A stretch of 64,000 nt of DNA from Pseudomonas viridiflava (GCF_003702045.1 NZ_RBTP01000069.1:62001-126000); one strand, 5' to 3'; counted from the stretch's first letter, positions 54,151 to 63,537 are shown. Numbers and translations: made by a program. The notes: generated by a model not told the origin, from the sequence alone.

Positions 54151-54399
54151 ATGTCGTATACCCCTGAGCTGGTTGCCGAACTGGAAATCCTTGCACTGTT
54201 CAATCTGGGCAATACCCAGGAAGGCCTGAAAGTCCATCACGTGGCGGCCCCCACAGCCATTGCAGCTGCAAAAAGACTCTTTGAAAAAGGCCTGACGACC
54301 CAGGTCGATGGCGGTTACCTCACAAGCCTGGGGCTTGAAGCCGCTGAACACGCCCAGTCGTTACTGACCATTCTGAACGTATCCAAAGAAGCCGCCTGA
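54151..54399 (+). CDS. TIGR02647 family protein
   Basis: The 82-residue protein starts YTPELVAELEILALFNLGNTQEGLKVHH and ends with a helix before KEAA, matching the TIGR02647 family. The helical pattern GYLTSLGLEAAEHAQSLLTIL suggests a small winged-helix-like fold, possibly DNA-binding. A TGGAGC ribosome site is near the start. It has a long leader of 217 bp with no gene. Confidence 0.85.
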   Translation: MSYTPELVAELEILALFNLGNTQEGLKVHHVAAPTAIAAAKRLFEKGLTTQVDGGYLTSLGLEAAEHAQSLLTILNVSKEAA

Positions 54400-54408
54400 G
54401 TGCCCCAA

Positions 54409-54445
54409 GGGCTTGCGCACAAAAAATAGCGTGGCAAGCCCTTCA
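54409..54445 (+). terminator. Hairpin after the TIGR02647 gene
   Basis: AAGGGCTTG and CAAGCCCTT pair across an unusually long loop of about 19 bases, followed by a T-rich stretch. It is a possible terminator between this gene and cyaA. Confidence 0.5.
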
Positions 54446-54585
54446 TTTATCGCGGTACAGGCCGATATAAAAAATTGGCGCCAGAATAACAACCCGACCG
54501 AACCTGCCTTCTTTCGGCTGCAAATCTTCTTCGCCATCTTGCTCAGTTAATCCACGCCTGCACAGGCCAGATGCCTTGAGTTGTG

Positions 54586-57432
54586 ATGACGCGTAATCTT
54601 GAAATCCGCCCCGACCTGGATGAGGGTATCGACCGTAAGGTTCTCAGCCAGCTGCGTAACCGCTTCCTGACTCTCAATGACGGGCGGTACGCCCGTGCAA
54701 TGGAAGGAATGTCGACGCGCCAGCAGACCGTCCTGACCCTGCTGCCGCTGTTCTTCCACGTCAATCACCCACTGTTGCCCGGTTACGTCTCCGGCACTAC
54801 GCCTGCCGGTGTCTCCCATTACGAACCCGATGCGCAGGCACTGGCCGAAGCACAGCGGATGACACGCTCGTTTTCCTACAGGGTCCGACACGGCAATCCG
54901 CCCCAGCCGATTCACGGGCTGTTTCTGATGGGCAGCCTCGGCACGCTGGCACAGGCCGAGCAGAGCGACATGGACGTGTGGGTCTGCCATGACAGCGCGC
55001 TCGACGAAGAGGCCATCGCCGAGCTGCGTAAAAAATGCCAGGCGCTGGAAACCTGGGCCGCGACGATGGGCGCCGAGGCTCATTTCTTTTTGATCGACCC
55101 GGAACGTTTCAGGGCGGGTGATCGCGACACGCAACTCAGCTCCGAGGACTGCGGCACAACCCAGCATTACCTGCTGCTGGACGAGTTTTACCGCACGGCC
55201 ATCTGGCTGGCCGGGCGCACGCCGATGTGGTGGCTGGTGCCCGTCTATGAAGAGCAGGGCTACGAGGCGTACACCCACACGCTGCTGTCCAAGCGATTCA
55301 TTCGCGCAGACGAAGTCGTCGATCTTGGGCCGATGGCGCAAATCCCGCCTGCGGAATTCGTGGGGGCGGGCTTGTGGCAGTTGTTCAAGGGCATCGAGTC
55401 ACCCTACAAATCCGTGCTCAAACTGCTGCTGATCGAGGTGTACTCAAGTGAACATCCCAGAGTCCAATGCCTGAGTCTGCGTTTCAAGCAGGCGGTGTTC
55501 GCCAATCAGCTGGACCTGGACGAGCTCGACCCTTACATGGTCGTGTACCGACGCATCGAAGAACACTTGTTGGCCCGCAAAGAGGCCGAACGCCTGGAGC
55601 TGGTGAGGCGCAGCCTGTACCTGAAGGTCAACAAGAAGCTCACCGGCCCGGCCCGCCAACGCAGCAACAGTTGGCAGCGTCAGTTGCTGGAGCGTCTGAC
55701 CCAGGAGTGGGGTTGGGATGATCGCCAACTGGCGCTGCTCGATAGCCGCAGCCAGTGGAAAGTGCGTCAGGTGGCGCATGAGCGTCGCGCACTGGTCAAT
55801 GAGCTCAATTACAGCTATCGCTTCCAGACGCAGTTCGCCCGGTTGCAGAGCACCGCTGAAGCCCTCGACCCACGCGACCTGACCATTCTGGGGCGTCGCC
55901 TGTACGCAGCCTTCGAACGCAAGGCGGGCAAGGTCGAGTTCATTAACCCGGGCATCGCCCCGGATCTGGCCGAGGATACGCTGACGCTGGTGCATTCGCC
56001 CGACAAGCGCGAGCCCGGCAAACATCAGTGGGCGCTGTACAACGGCAACCTCGGCATTCACGAACTGGCCAATTTTTCGCCGATCAAACGCAGCCGCGAG
56101 TTGCTTGAGCTGTTGGCGTGGTGTCATCGCAACAATGTGATCGACGCCACCAGCCGCCTGGCGCTGCACCCTGGCACCAGCGACTTGAGCGAGTTCGAGC
56201 TGTTCAATCTGCTAAGCGCGCTGCGACATACCATTGAATTGCCGCTGCCCGAAGTCAGCGACGAAGCCTTGCTTCAGCCTAGTGAGCCCAAAGAAATACT
56301 GCTGCTGGTCAACGTCGGTATCGACCCGCTCAAGCATCACCGCGAGCTGAACATCCTGATGACCACGGAGCGAACCGACTCGCTCAGCTACGCCGGCGTT
56401 CGGGAAAACCTGGTGCTGACCTTGGATCAGGTCACGCTCAATACCTGGAATGAAACGCTGGTCACTCGTTACGACGGGCAGCATGCCCTCCTCGACTGCC
56501 TGAGCGAACTGCTTGGCAGCTTGCCGCAGGGTGCCAGTCAGCCGAAGATCCATGTCCGCTGCTTCTGTCACAACCGTGCGCCGGCCATCGCGCAGCGGGT
56601 CGAAGAACTGGTCAGCACTGCGCGCCTGCTGCTCGCCCGACAGCTCAATCACCGCTACCTGATTCAGGTGCAGCAGCAATATCACGTGCTGGAAATCGCG
56701 CCCGGCCGAGTGGGCCATGTGGTGGTCAACAGCCTGCCGGGGCTCTTCAAATACCTGGGCGAAGAACTGCCCCGGTACAGCCCGCTGCACCTGGATCCCC
56801 ACGCACTGGACAGCCACGATCTGGCCTTGATTCTGCCGTTCGGGCAGCCGGAATGCATTCAAGTGTTCTACCGAATCAACGAGGCGGACGCGGACCTGTA
56901 TGTGCTGGACGAGCACAATTCGCTCTGGCATCAGCGCCTGCCCTATCACGATGAGCAGAGCCTGTTGATGCCACTGCAGCGCTTCTTCCATTCGCTGGTT
57001 TATCGCCGTGGCGCATCACTGCCGCTGGACGACCCCAGCGAGCCGGTTCTGCTGGAAACCCTGTACTACCAAGTGATGCCGTCCGGCACTTCACGCGCAC
57101 GCCGCATCGAACCGCGCATGGCGCCCACTGCGGCGGACAAGCCGTTCTATGACGTGCAGGCCATTATCGAGGAGTCGTCACCGGGGCAACTGAACGTCAC
57201 GCTGTATTGCGATAACAGCGAGTTTTCCGAACTGGAATATGGCGATCAGTTGTACGACGCGGTGGCCAAGCAGATCCTCGGCAAGCGCCTGGAGCCCAAG
57301 CGCTATCGCTGCTACATCACCGACCTGGACCTGTCGGGCCTGCTCGACGACGGGCACGGCCAGAGCATCCTGTTCCTGCGCCACAAGGCCGAACTGGAAA
57401 AGCTGCTCAATGAGGCGATGGAAGAGGCCTGA
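54586..57432 (+). CDS. cyaA: Class I adenylate cyclase
   Basis: CyaA makes cAMP, the effector of Vfr/Crp. The 948-residue protein has the class I N-terminal catalytic region with SLGTLAQAEQSDMDVWVCHDS near residue 130, where the acidic DxD pair of the nucleotidyltransferase fold binds metal. The long C-terminal regulatory region follows. The ATG at 54586 is one codon after a GTG. It is the first gene of a set that in E. coli also includes cyaY, yifL, dapF, yigA, xerC and yigB. A short repeat and rnk follow. Confidence 0.95.
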   Translation: MTRNLEIRPDLDEGIDRKVLSQLRNRFLTLNDGRYARAMEGMSTRQQTVLTLLPLFFHVNHPLLPGYVSGTTPAGVSHYEPDAQALAEAQRMTRSFSYRVRHGNPPQPIHGLFLMGSLGTLAQAEQSDMDVWVCHDSALDEEAIAELRKKCQALETWAATMGAEAHFFLIDPERFRAGDRDTQLSSEDCGTTQHYLLLDEFYRTAIWLAGRTPMWWLVPVYEEQGYEAYTHTLLSKRFIRADEVVDLGPMAQIPPAEFVGAGLWQLFKGIESPYKSVLKLLLIEVYSSEHPRVQCLSLRFKQAVFANQLDLDELDPYMVVYRRIEEHLLARKEAERLELVRRSLYLKVNKKLTGPARQRSNSWQRQLLERLTQEWGWDDRQLALLDSRSQWKVRQVAHERRALVNELNYSYRFQTQFARLQSTAEALDPRDLTILGRRLYAAFERKAGKVEFINPGIAPDLAEDTLTLVHSPDKREPGKHQWALYNGNLGIHELANFSPIKRSRELLELLAWCHRNNVIDATSRLALHPGTSDLSEFELFNLLSALRHTIELPLPEVSDEALLQPSEPKEILLLVNVGIDPLKHHRELNILMTTERTDSLSYAGVRENLVLTLDQVTLNTWNETLVTRYDGQHALLDCLSELLGSLPQGASQPKIHVRCFCHNRAPAIAQRVEELVSTARLLLARQLNHRYLIQVQQQYHVLEIAPGRVGHVVVNSLPGLFKYLGEELPRYSPLHLDPHALDSHDLALILPFGQPECIQVFYRINEADADLYVLDEHNSLWHQRLPYHDEQSLLMPLQRFFHSLVYRRGASLPLDDPSEPVLLETLYYQVMPSGTSRARRIEPRMAPTAADKPFYDVQAIIEESSPGQLNVTLYCDNSEFSELEYGDQLYDAVAKQILGKRLEPKRYRCYITDLDLSGLLDDGHGQSILFLRHKAELEKLLNEAMEEA

Positions 57433-57485
57433 GGCTGAGGTCGTTGAGCCTGATCACTCCTCACGATTTGCGCAAGCCGACCCAA

Positions 57486-57539
57486 TGGGACGCAGAGCGT
57501 CCCGGGCTGCATGCCAACGCGGAGCATTTGGCACGATCA
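57486..57539 (-). repeat. Dispersed palindromic repeat, inverted copy
   Basis: On the minus strand it reads TGATCGTGCCAAATGCTCCG and continues through CGTTGGCATGCAGCCC and GGACGCTCTGCGTCCC. This aligns with the element at 3769-3820. It lies between cyaA and rnk, so the family occurs at least twice in this window in both orientations. Confidence 0.8.
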
Positions 57540-57581
57540 CGCTCGATTGTGTGGGTTGCAGGTTGCTTGATAAGAGGCAAC

Positions 57582-57989
57582 TTACTGATACTCGCCCGCC
57601 GCTTCCGGCTGATACTCGACCGCGAGCAGTGTCAGCTTGAGGGTCTTGCCGCCTGGGGCGGGCCAATCGATGTGTTGGCCGACCTGCAAGCCCAGCAGCG
57701 CCGAGCCCATTGGTGCCAGCACTGACACCGTCCCCTCAACACCCGCATCCTGCGGATAAACCAGCGTGAGGTGGTAATCCTTGCCGCTGCTTTCTTCGCG
57801 GCAATGGACACGCGAGTTCATGGTCACCACACCGTCTGGCACTTCATCGTGGCCGACCACCTGTTCGGCACGATCCAGCTCGGCCTGCAACGCCTGAATG
57901 CCGGGGGTGGACTCGTCCATGCTGTCGATCAGATTCTCGAGACGTTGCACGTCAAGCCGGGTGAGGATGAGTGAAGGGGCAGTGTTCAT
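57582..57989 (-). CDS. rnk: Nucleoside diphosphate kinase regulator Rnk
   Basis: The 135-residue protein has an N-terminal coiled helix pair (TRLDVQRLENLIDSM, IQALQAELDRAEQV) and a C-terminal GreA/GreB-like domain with DAGVEGTVSVLAPMGSALLGLQVGQ. Rnk interacts with RNA polymerase and was found in P. aeruginosa as a regulator that restores Ndk and alginate levels in algQ mutants. This links it functionally to algQ in this window. Confidence 0.93.
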   Translation of the reverse strand: MNTAPSLILTRLDVQRLENLIDSMDESTPGIQALQAELDRAEQVVGHDEVPDGVVTMNSRVHCREESSGKDYHLTLVYPQDAGVEGTVSVLAPMGSALLGLQVGQHIDWPAPGGKTLKLTLLAVEYQPEAAGEYQ

Positions 57990-58027
57990 GGTCTGGGCAG
58001 ACTCCTTTTTCCGCGCGTTATAAAAGC

Positions 58028-58055
58028 AAAACCCCGCCGAGCCGGGCGGGGTTTT
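58028..58055 (-). terminator. Rho-independent terminator of the CyaY-DUF1289 gene
   Basis: AAAACCCCGCC and GGCGGGGTTTT pair around a six-base loop, with Ts following on the minus strand. It lies about 75 bp after the gene end and about 40 bp before the rnk start. Confidence 0.85.
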
Positions 58056-58128
58056 GATAGGCCACTCTAAAAAGAGAAGCAGGTTCTGACACTAACACAG
58101 CGTAATAAATACACAACCCGACGAGACG

Positions 58129-58695
58129 TCAGCCAGCGGCCTGACCCGTTTGGGCCTGCGAACGGCGCCGATCGGCCTCATGGCGGATCTGGCGGCGGCG
58201 ATCATCATCGGCCGAACGCCACTCGCGGATGTCTTCAACATGACGAAAACACCCCAAGCAGACCTTTTGTTCATCCAGCCGACAGGTGCTGATGCACGGC
58301 GATGGCACGGCAGGACTGACATTGCTGAACAGCGGTTTGGGCGGCCTGACCGCGGCAGGCTGAGGGTTCTGGCCGAAATCCAGCTCGATGCCAGCCTGAT
58401 CAAGCGTCATGCGGGCAAGCATCTCGCTCAGCAGTTCATCGCTGGTGTCACAGACCCAACGACTTTCGACTTCGTCATAATCGAAGTGGAAACCGCCAGA
58501 GCGCGCCGCCAGCCAGAGCTGACGCAGTGGCTCCTGACGACTGAAGATCAGTTGGGAGCCGTTTTCGAACTTGACGGTCAACACGCCGGCCGAGTTTTCA
58601 AGGTCCACGTCCAGACCACTCTCATCAAACACATCTTCCAGGTTTTGCTGGGTGGCATCGACCAGGTCATGGAAGCGGGCTTCGGTCAAACTCAT
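58129..58695 (-). CDS. cyaY: CyaY (frataxin)-DUF1289 fusion protein
   Basis: The 188-residue protein starts with a complete CyaY domain (residues 1-108; SLTEARFHDLVDATQQ, acidic helix DVFDESGLDVDLE, FENGSQLIFSRQEPLRQLW, GGFHFDY). CyaY binds iron and regulates iron-sulfur assembly. Residues 109-130 form a Pro-rich linker. Residues 131-160 match DUF1289, with Cys134, Cys138, Cys146 and Cys149 and the CLGCFRHVEDIREW block, and a basic tail follows. CyaY alone is about 107 residues in other pseudomonads as I remember it, so the fusion is unusual. The ATG at 58695 has GAGG upstream. Confidence 0.9.
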   Translation of the reverse strand: MSLTEARFHDLVDATQQNLEDVFDESGLDVDLENSAGVLTVKFENGSQLIFSRQEPLRQLWLAARSGGFHFDYDEVESRWVCDTSDELLSEMLARMTLDQAGIELDFGQNPQPAAVRPPKPLFSNVSPAVPSPCISTCRLDEQKVCLGCFRHVEDIREWRSADDDRRRQIRHEADRRRSQAQTGQAAG

Positions 58696-58931
58696 TGCGG
58701 GAACCTCGAAAATGTCTACTGAAAGCGCAGTGGGGCAAGATACGGACGCCACCTGCCAAATGCAAAGCATACCCGTCATTGACCGCATCCGAACGCAATA
58801 ATCCGGCGTATCCGGCCATTGCCTGCACAATCGCGTCAAAACCCCGCCAGACGGGAGGAGCCTCGCATAGGCAAGCCGCCGGGTGGTCGGTATACTCGGG
58901 CGCAATTAATGCTTTTACAAAGGATTTCGCC

Positions 58932-59081
58932 ATGAAGCGCCTGATCTCTTCGCTTGCTGCGCTCGTCGCGGTCGCTTGCCTTGTTACAGCCTGTGGTCAA
59001 AAAGGCCCGTTGTACCTGCCGGATGACACCAAGTCACCCGATGAACAAGCCAAATCGCACACGACGCACAAGCATCTTTAA
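58932..59081 (+). CDS. LptM/LppL-like small lipoprotein
   Basis: The 49-residue lipoprotein has a signal of 20 residues and a lipobox LVTAC with Cys21 as lipid anchor. The sequence GQKGPLYLPDD follows, the hallmark of the YifL/LptM family, which in E. coli assists LptD maturation. P. aeruginosa calls it LppL. It is followed by lysA after 9 bp, and diverges from cyaY. Co-transcription with lysA-dapF is likely. Confidence 0.93.
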   Translation: MKRLISSLAALVAVACLVTACGQKGPLYLPDDTKSPDEQAKSHTTHKHL

Positions 59082-59090
59082 GGGAATCCC

Positions 59091-60338
59091 ATGGACGCTT
59101 TCAACTACCGCGACGGTGAGCTGTTCGCGGAAGGAGTAGCTTTGTCTGCCATTGCCGAACGTTTCGGCACGCCGACTTATGTCTACTCACGCGCTCATAT
59201 CGAAGCGCAGTACCGCGCCTATACCGACGCGCTGGACGGCATGCCCCACCTGGTGTGCTTCGCCGTCAAGGCCAACTCCAACCTGGGCGTACTCAATGTT
59301 CTGGCACGCCTCGGCGCGGGCTTCGACATCGTGTCCCGTGGCGAGCTGGAACGCGTCCTGGCAGCAGGCGGCAAGGCTGACAAGATCGTGTTTTCCGGCG
59401 TCGGCAAGACCCGTGAAGACATGCGTCGCGCTCTGGAAGTTGGCGTGCACTGCTTTAACGTTGAGTCCACCGACGAACTGGAGCGCCTGCAGACCGTCGC
59501 CGCCGAGCTGAACGTGTGCGCACCGATCTCGCTGCGTGTAAACCCGGACGTCGATGCGGGCACTCACCCGTACATTTCCACAGGCCTTAAAGAAAACAAG
59601 TTCGGCATTGCCATTGCAGACGCTGAAGACGTTTACGTGCGCGCCTCGCAGTTGCCGAACCTTGAAGTGATCGGCGTTGATTGCCACATCGGCTCGCAGC
59701 TGACCACGCTCGAACCGTTCATTGACGCACTGGATCGCTTGCTGGATCTGGTCGATCGTCTGGGCGATTGCGGCATTCACTTGCACCACATCGATCTGGG
59801 CGGCGGGCTGGGTGTTCGTTATCGCGATGAAGAGCCACCGATGGCAGCGGACTACATCAAGGCCGTGCGCGAGCGCCTGGCCGGTCGTGATCTGGGCCTG
59901 CTGTTCGAACCGGGGCGCTTCATCGTTGCCAACGCAGGCGTGCTTCTGACCCGCGTTGAATACCTCAAGCACACCGAACACAAAGACTTCGCCATCGTCG
60001 ATGCGGCCATGAACGACCTGATTCGTCCGGCGCTGTATCAGGCCTGGATGGACGTCACGGCGGTGCGCCCGCGCGACGGTGCTGCACGCCCGTATGACAT
60101 CGTTGGCCCGATCTGCGAAACCGGTGATTTCCTGGCCAAGGGCCGCGAGCTGGCACTGGCCGAAGGCGATCTGCTGGCCGTGCATTCGGCCGGAGCCTAT
60201 GGTTTCGTGATGAGTTCGAATTACAACACGCGTGGTCGCGCTGCCGAAGTCCTGGTTGACGATACACACACCTTTGAAGTGCGTCGTCGGGAAACCGTGG
60301 CCGAGCTGTTCGCTGGCGAAAGCCTGTTGCCGGAGTAA
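59091..60338 (+). CDS. lysA: Diaminopimelate decarboxylase
   Basis: LysA makes lysine from meso-diaminopimelate with PLP. The 415-residue protein has Lys60 in FAVKANSN as the PLP lysine and HIDLGGGLGVRY near residue 240. The LLFEPGRFIVANAG and ICETGDFLAKGREL segments follow as in the family. It lies between lptM and dapF, and the next gene starts 4 bp after it. Confidence 0.97.
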   Translation: MDAFNYRDGELFAEGVALSAIAERFGTPTYVYSRAHIEAQYRAYTDALDGMPHLVCFAVKANSNLGVLNVLARLGAGFDIVSRGELERVLAAGGKADKIVFSGVGKTREDMRRALEVGVHCFNVESTDELERLQTVAAELNVCAPISLRVNPDVDAGTHPYISTGLKENKFGIAIADAEDVYVRASQLPNLEVIGVDCHIGSQLTTLEPFIDALDRLLDLVDRLGDCGIHLHHIDLGGGLGVRYRDEEPPMAADYIKAVRERLAGRDLGLLFEPGRFIVANAGVLLTRVEYLKHTEHKDFAIVDAAMNDLIRPALYQAWMDVTAVRPRDGAARPYDIVGPICETGDFLAKGRELALAEGDLLAVHSAGAYGFVMSSNYNTRGRAAEVLVDDTHTFEVRRRETVAELFAGESLLPE

Positions 60339-60342
60339 TCCC

Positions 60343-61173
60343 ATGCTGCTGCGTTTTACCAAAATGCACGGGCTGGGTAACGACTTCATGGTCCTGGACC
60401 TTGTCAGTCAGCACGCGCATATTCTGCCCAAGCACGCCAAACAGTGGGGCGACAGGCACACCGGCATCGGTTTCGATCAGTTATTGCTGGTCGAAGCGCC
60501 GAATAACCCGGATGTGGATTTTCGCTACCGTATCTTCAATTCCGACGGTTCCGAAGTTGAACAGTGCGGCAACGGGGCGCGGTGTTTCGCCCGTTTCGTA
60601 CTCGACAAGCGCCTGACCGCCAAAAAGCAGATCCGCGTCGAAACCAAGAGCGGCATCATTGAGCTGGATATCCGTAACGACGGACAGATCAGCGTCAATA
60701 TGGGCCCGCCACGGCTGGTTCCGGACGACATCCCGTTCCAGGCCACGGCCCAGGCGAACAGCTACACCCTGGATGTGGATGGACAGAGCGTTGAGCTGGC
60801 CGCTGTCTCGATGGGTAATCCCCATGCGGTACTGCGTGTGGATGACATCAATAACGCCCCGGTTCACGAACTGGGCCCGAAGATCGAACATCACCCGCGC
60901 TTTCCGGCTCGGGTTAACGTAGGGTTCCTGCACATCGTGGATCGTCAGCGCGCGCAGTTGCGTGTCTGGGAACGCGGTGCAGGAGAAACACAGGCGTGCG
61001 GTACTGGCGCTTGCGCAGCAGCAGTGGCCGCCATCACCCAGGGCTGGATGATGTCGCCGTTGCTGATCGACCTGCCCGGCGGGCGACTGTCCATTGAATG
61101 GGCAGGCCCAGGGCACCCTGTGATGATGACTGGCCCGGCCGTCAGGGTCTACGAAGGCCAGGTTCGTCTTTAA
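60343..61173 (+). CDS. dapF: Diaminopimelate epimerase
   Basis: DapF isomerises LL- to meso-diaminopimelate. The 276-residue protein has the catalytic cysteines Cys75 (EQCGNGARC) and Cys219 (TQACGTGACA), and begins KMHGLGNDF. The ATG at 60343 gives the exact family length. It is in a tight cluster with lysA upstream and the DUF484 gene 13 bp downstream. Confidence 0.97.
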   Translation: MLLRFTKMHGLGNDFMVLDLVSQHAHILPKHAKQWGDRHTGIGFDQLLLVEAPNNPDVDFRYRIFNSDGSEVEQCGNGARCFARFVLDKRLTAKKQIRVETKSGIIELDIRNDGQISVNMGPPRLVPDDIPFQATAQANSYTLDVDGQSVELAAVSMGNPHAVLRVDDINNAPVHELGPKIEHHPRFPARVNVGFLHIVDRQRAQLRVWERGAGETQACGTGACAAAVAAITQGWMMSPLLIDLPGGRLSIEWAGPGHPVMMTGPAVRVYEGQVRL

Positions 61174-61186
61174 GTGAGCAAATACG

Positions 61187-61921
61187 ATGACCGATCAGCC
61201 TCCGGCTTCAACCGGCACCCCCAGCGAATCGCCTGCCGATAGCGCAGCGCCCAACCTTGAAGCAGAGGCGGTCATTGCCTTTCTGCTGCAACACCCGGAC
61301 TTCTTCGCCGAACACGATGAGTTGCTGGTGTCGATGCGCATTCCGCACCAGCGTGGAGACACCGTCTCGCTGGTCGAGCGTCAGCTCAAGCTGCTGCGCG
61401 AGCGCAACATCGAAATGCGCCACCGTCTTTCACAGCTGATGGACGTCGCCCGCGACAATGACCGACTGTTCGAGAAAACCCGTCGCCTGAACCTCGCCCT
61501 GATGGACGCCACCAGCCTGGACGAGATCGTGATTGCGGTGGAAGACAGTCTGCGTCAGGAGTTTCAGGTGCCGTTCGTCAGCCTCATTCTGTTCAGCGAC
61601 AACCCCATGCCGGTAGGCCGCTGGGTCAGTGTCGCCGAAGCGCAGAAGAACATTGGTGGGCTGATCGGCGAAAAGGTCGTGTGCGGCGCGCTGCGCGAGC
61701 ATGAACTGGCCTTCCTGTTCGGTGCCGAGCAAAGCAAGGAAGTCGGCTCGACGGCCATCGCCAGCCTCAACCACCTTGGTTTGCATGGCGTACTGGCCAT
61801 CGGCAGCCGCGATCCACAGCATTACAAAAGCTCCGTCGGCACGCTGTTTCTCAGCTACATCGTCGATGTCCTGAGCCGTCTGCTGCCACGCTTTGCGCAT
61901 TCGTTGCGTTCGGTCCGCTAG
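61187..61921 (+). CDS. DUF484 family protein (YigA-like)
   Basis: The 244-residue protein has a short disordered start, then the DUF484 pattern VIAFLLQHPDFFAEHDELLVSMRIPH, a coiled-coil VERQLKLLRERNIEMRHRLSQLM and a GAF-like C-terminal fold (AIGSRDPQHY). E. coli yigA is in the same position between dapF and xerC. The function is unknown. The stop codon is 2 bp before xerC. Confidence 0.93.
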   Translation: MTDQPPASTGTPSESPADSAAPNLEAEAVIAFLLQHPDFFAEHDELLVSMRIPHQRGDTVSLVERQLKLLRERNIEMRHRLSQLMDVARDNDRLFEKTRRLNLALMDATSLDEIVIAVEDSLRQEFQVPFVSLILFSDNPMPVGRWVSVAEAQKNIGGLIGEKVVCGALREHELAFLFGAEQSKEVGSTAIASLNHLGLHGVLAIGSRDPQHYKSSVGTLFLSYIVDVLSRLLPRFAHSLRSVR

Positions 61922-61923
61922 TC

Positions 61924-62823
61924 ATGGAACAGCATCTGGACGCCTACTGCACCCACCTTCGCAGTGAGCGACAGGTGTCACCTCATACGCTGGAAGCCTA
62001 TCGGCGTGATCTGGACAAGGTGTTGGCGTTCTGCAAAAAGGCACAGCTTTCAAGCTGGACCGCACTGGACATCCAGCACCTGCGCAGCTTCACCGCCCGC
62101 CAGCACCAGCAGGGCCAGTCGTCGCGCAGCCTGGCGCGCATGCTCTCGGCCGTGCGGGGCTTTTACAAATACCTGAACCGCGAAGGCGTATGCGAGCATG
62201 ACCCGGCAAACGGCCTGTCTCCGCCCAAAGGCGAGCGGCGTCTGCCCAAGACGCTGGACACCGACCGGACCTCGCAACTGCTGGACGGCGGCGTCGAAGA
62301 AGACTTTCTGGCTCGTCGAGATCAGGCCATTCTGGAGCTGCTCTACTCCTCAGGCCTGCGCCTGTCCGAACTGACGGGTCTGAACCTGGACCAACTCGAC
62401 CTTCGCGACGGCTTGGTGCAAGTGCTCGGCAAGGGCAGCAAAACCCGCGTACTGCCTGTAGGCAGCAAGGCTCGGCAGGCGCTGGAAGCCTGGTTGCCGC
62501 TGCGAGCGCTGGCCAATCCCCAGGACGATGCCGTATTCATCAGCCAGAAAGGCACCCGCTTGGGACCGCGAGCGGTACAAAATCGGGTCAAGGCCTTCGG
62601 CGAGCGTGAGCTGGGGCAAAACCTGCACCCGCACATGCTGCGTCACTCTTTCGCCAGTCACCTGCTGGAATCATCCCAAGACCTGCGCGCCGTGCAAGAG
62701 CTGTTGGGCCACGCCGACATCAAGACCACGCAGATTTATACGCACCTGGATTTCCAGCATTTGGCTACTGTCTATGACAGTGCCCACCCACGAGCCAAAC
62801 GCAAAGGATCTGTAGATGATTAA
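61924..62823 (+). CDS. xerC: Tyrosine recombinase XerC
   Basis: XerC, with XerD, resolves chromosome dimers at dif. The 299-residue protein has the full catalytic set Arg146, Lys170, His237, Arg240, His263 and Tyr272, matching E. coli XerC within three residues. The N-terminal core-binding domain contains SPHTLEAYRRDL. The gene overlaps the end of the HAD gene start by eight bases. P. aeruginosa calls it sss. Confidence 0.97.
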   Translation: MEQHLDAYCTHLRSERQVSPHTLEAYRRDLDKVLAFCKKAQLSSWTALDIQHLRSFTARQHQQGQSSRSLARMLSAVRGFYKYLNREGVCEHDPANGLSPPKGERRLPKTLDTDRTSQLLDGGVEEDFLARRDQAILELLYSSGLRLSELTGLNLDQLDLRDGLVQVLGKGSKTRVLPVGSKARQALEAWLPLRALANPQDDAVFISQKGTRLGPRAVQNRVKAFGERELGQNLHPHMLRHSFASHLLESSQDLRAVQELLGHADIKTTQIYTHLDFQHLATVYDSAHPRAKRKGSVDD

Positions 62824-63508
62824 GCTGGTGACTTTCGATCTGGACGATACCCTCTGGGACACCGCGCCTGCGATTGCGGGCGCGGAGGCGACGCTGCGCG
62901 ACTGGCTGGCCGAACATGCCCCAAAGCTCGGCCCGGTGTCGGTGGAGCACCTGTGGGAGATTCGCTCGCGCCTGGTGGAAGCGGACCCGTCATTCAAGCA
63001 CCGAATCAGCGCATTGCGTCGACGGGTGCTGTTTCATGCCCTGGAACATGCCGGCTATGACACCGACGAGGCGCAAGACCTGGCCGATCAGGGTTTTGAA
63101 GTGTTCCTGCAAGGGCGTCATCAAGTCCATATCTTCCCCGATGTGCAGCCCATGCTGGAAATTCTCGCCAAGACGTTCACCTTGGGCGTGATCACTAACG
63201 GCAACGCCGACGTGCGCCGTCTGGGCCTGGCTGACTACTTTTCCTTCGCCTTGTGCGCTGAAGACCTGGGCATCGGCAAGCCGGACCCGGCGCCCTTTCT
63301 GGAGGCCCTCAGACGCGGCAACGTGGACGCCAGCGCTGCGGTACACGTGGGCGATCACCCCAATGACGACATCGCCGGGGCGCAGCGCGCAGGCATGCGT
63401 GCCATCTGGTACAACCCACAGGGCAAGGTCTGGGAAGCTTCTCGACTGCCCGATGCGGAGATTCACAATTTGTCTCAATTGCCCGAAGTCCTTGCGCGCT
63501 GGGCCTGA
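62816..63508 (+). CDS. HAD-family phosphatase (YigB type)
   Basis: The 230-residue protein has HAD motif I DLDDTLWD near residue 8, motif II VITNGNA near residue 125, and motifs III/IV GKPDPAPF and GDHPNDDIAGAQRAGM near residues 158-190. E. coli yigB is in the same position after xerC and dephosphorylates FMN; the specific substrate here is inferred. It overlaps xerC by eight bases and is the last gene of the cluster. Confidence 0.92.
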   Translation: MIKLVTFDLDDTLWDTAPAIAGAEATLRDWLAEHAPKLGPVSVEHLWEIRSRLVEADPSFKHRISALRRRVLFHALEHAGYDTDEAQDLADQGFEVFLQGRHQVHIFPDVQPMLEILAKTFTLGVITNGNADVRRLGLADYFSFALCAEDLGIGKPDPAPFLEALRRGNVDASAAVHVGDHPNDDIAGAQRAGMRAIWYNPQGKVWEASRLPDAEIHNLSQLPEVLARWA

Positions 63509-63537
63509 AGACGGGCGCCCCTCAACACGCAGGCAAG

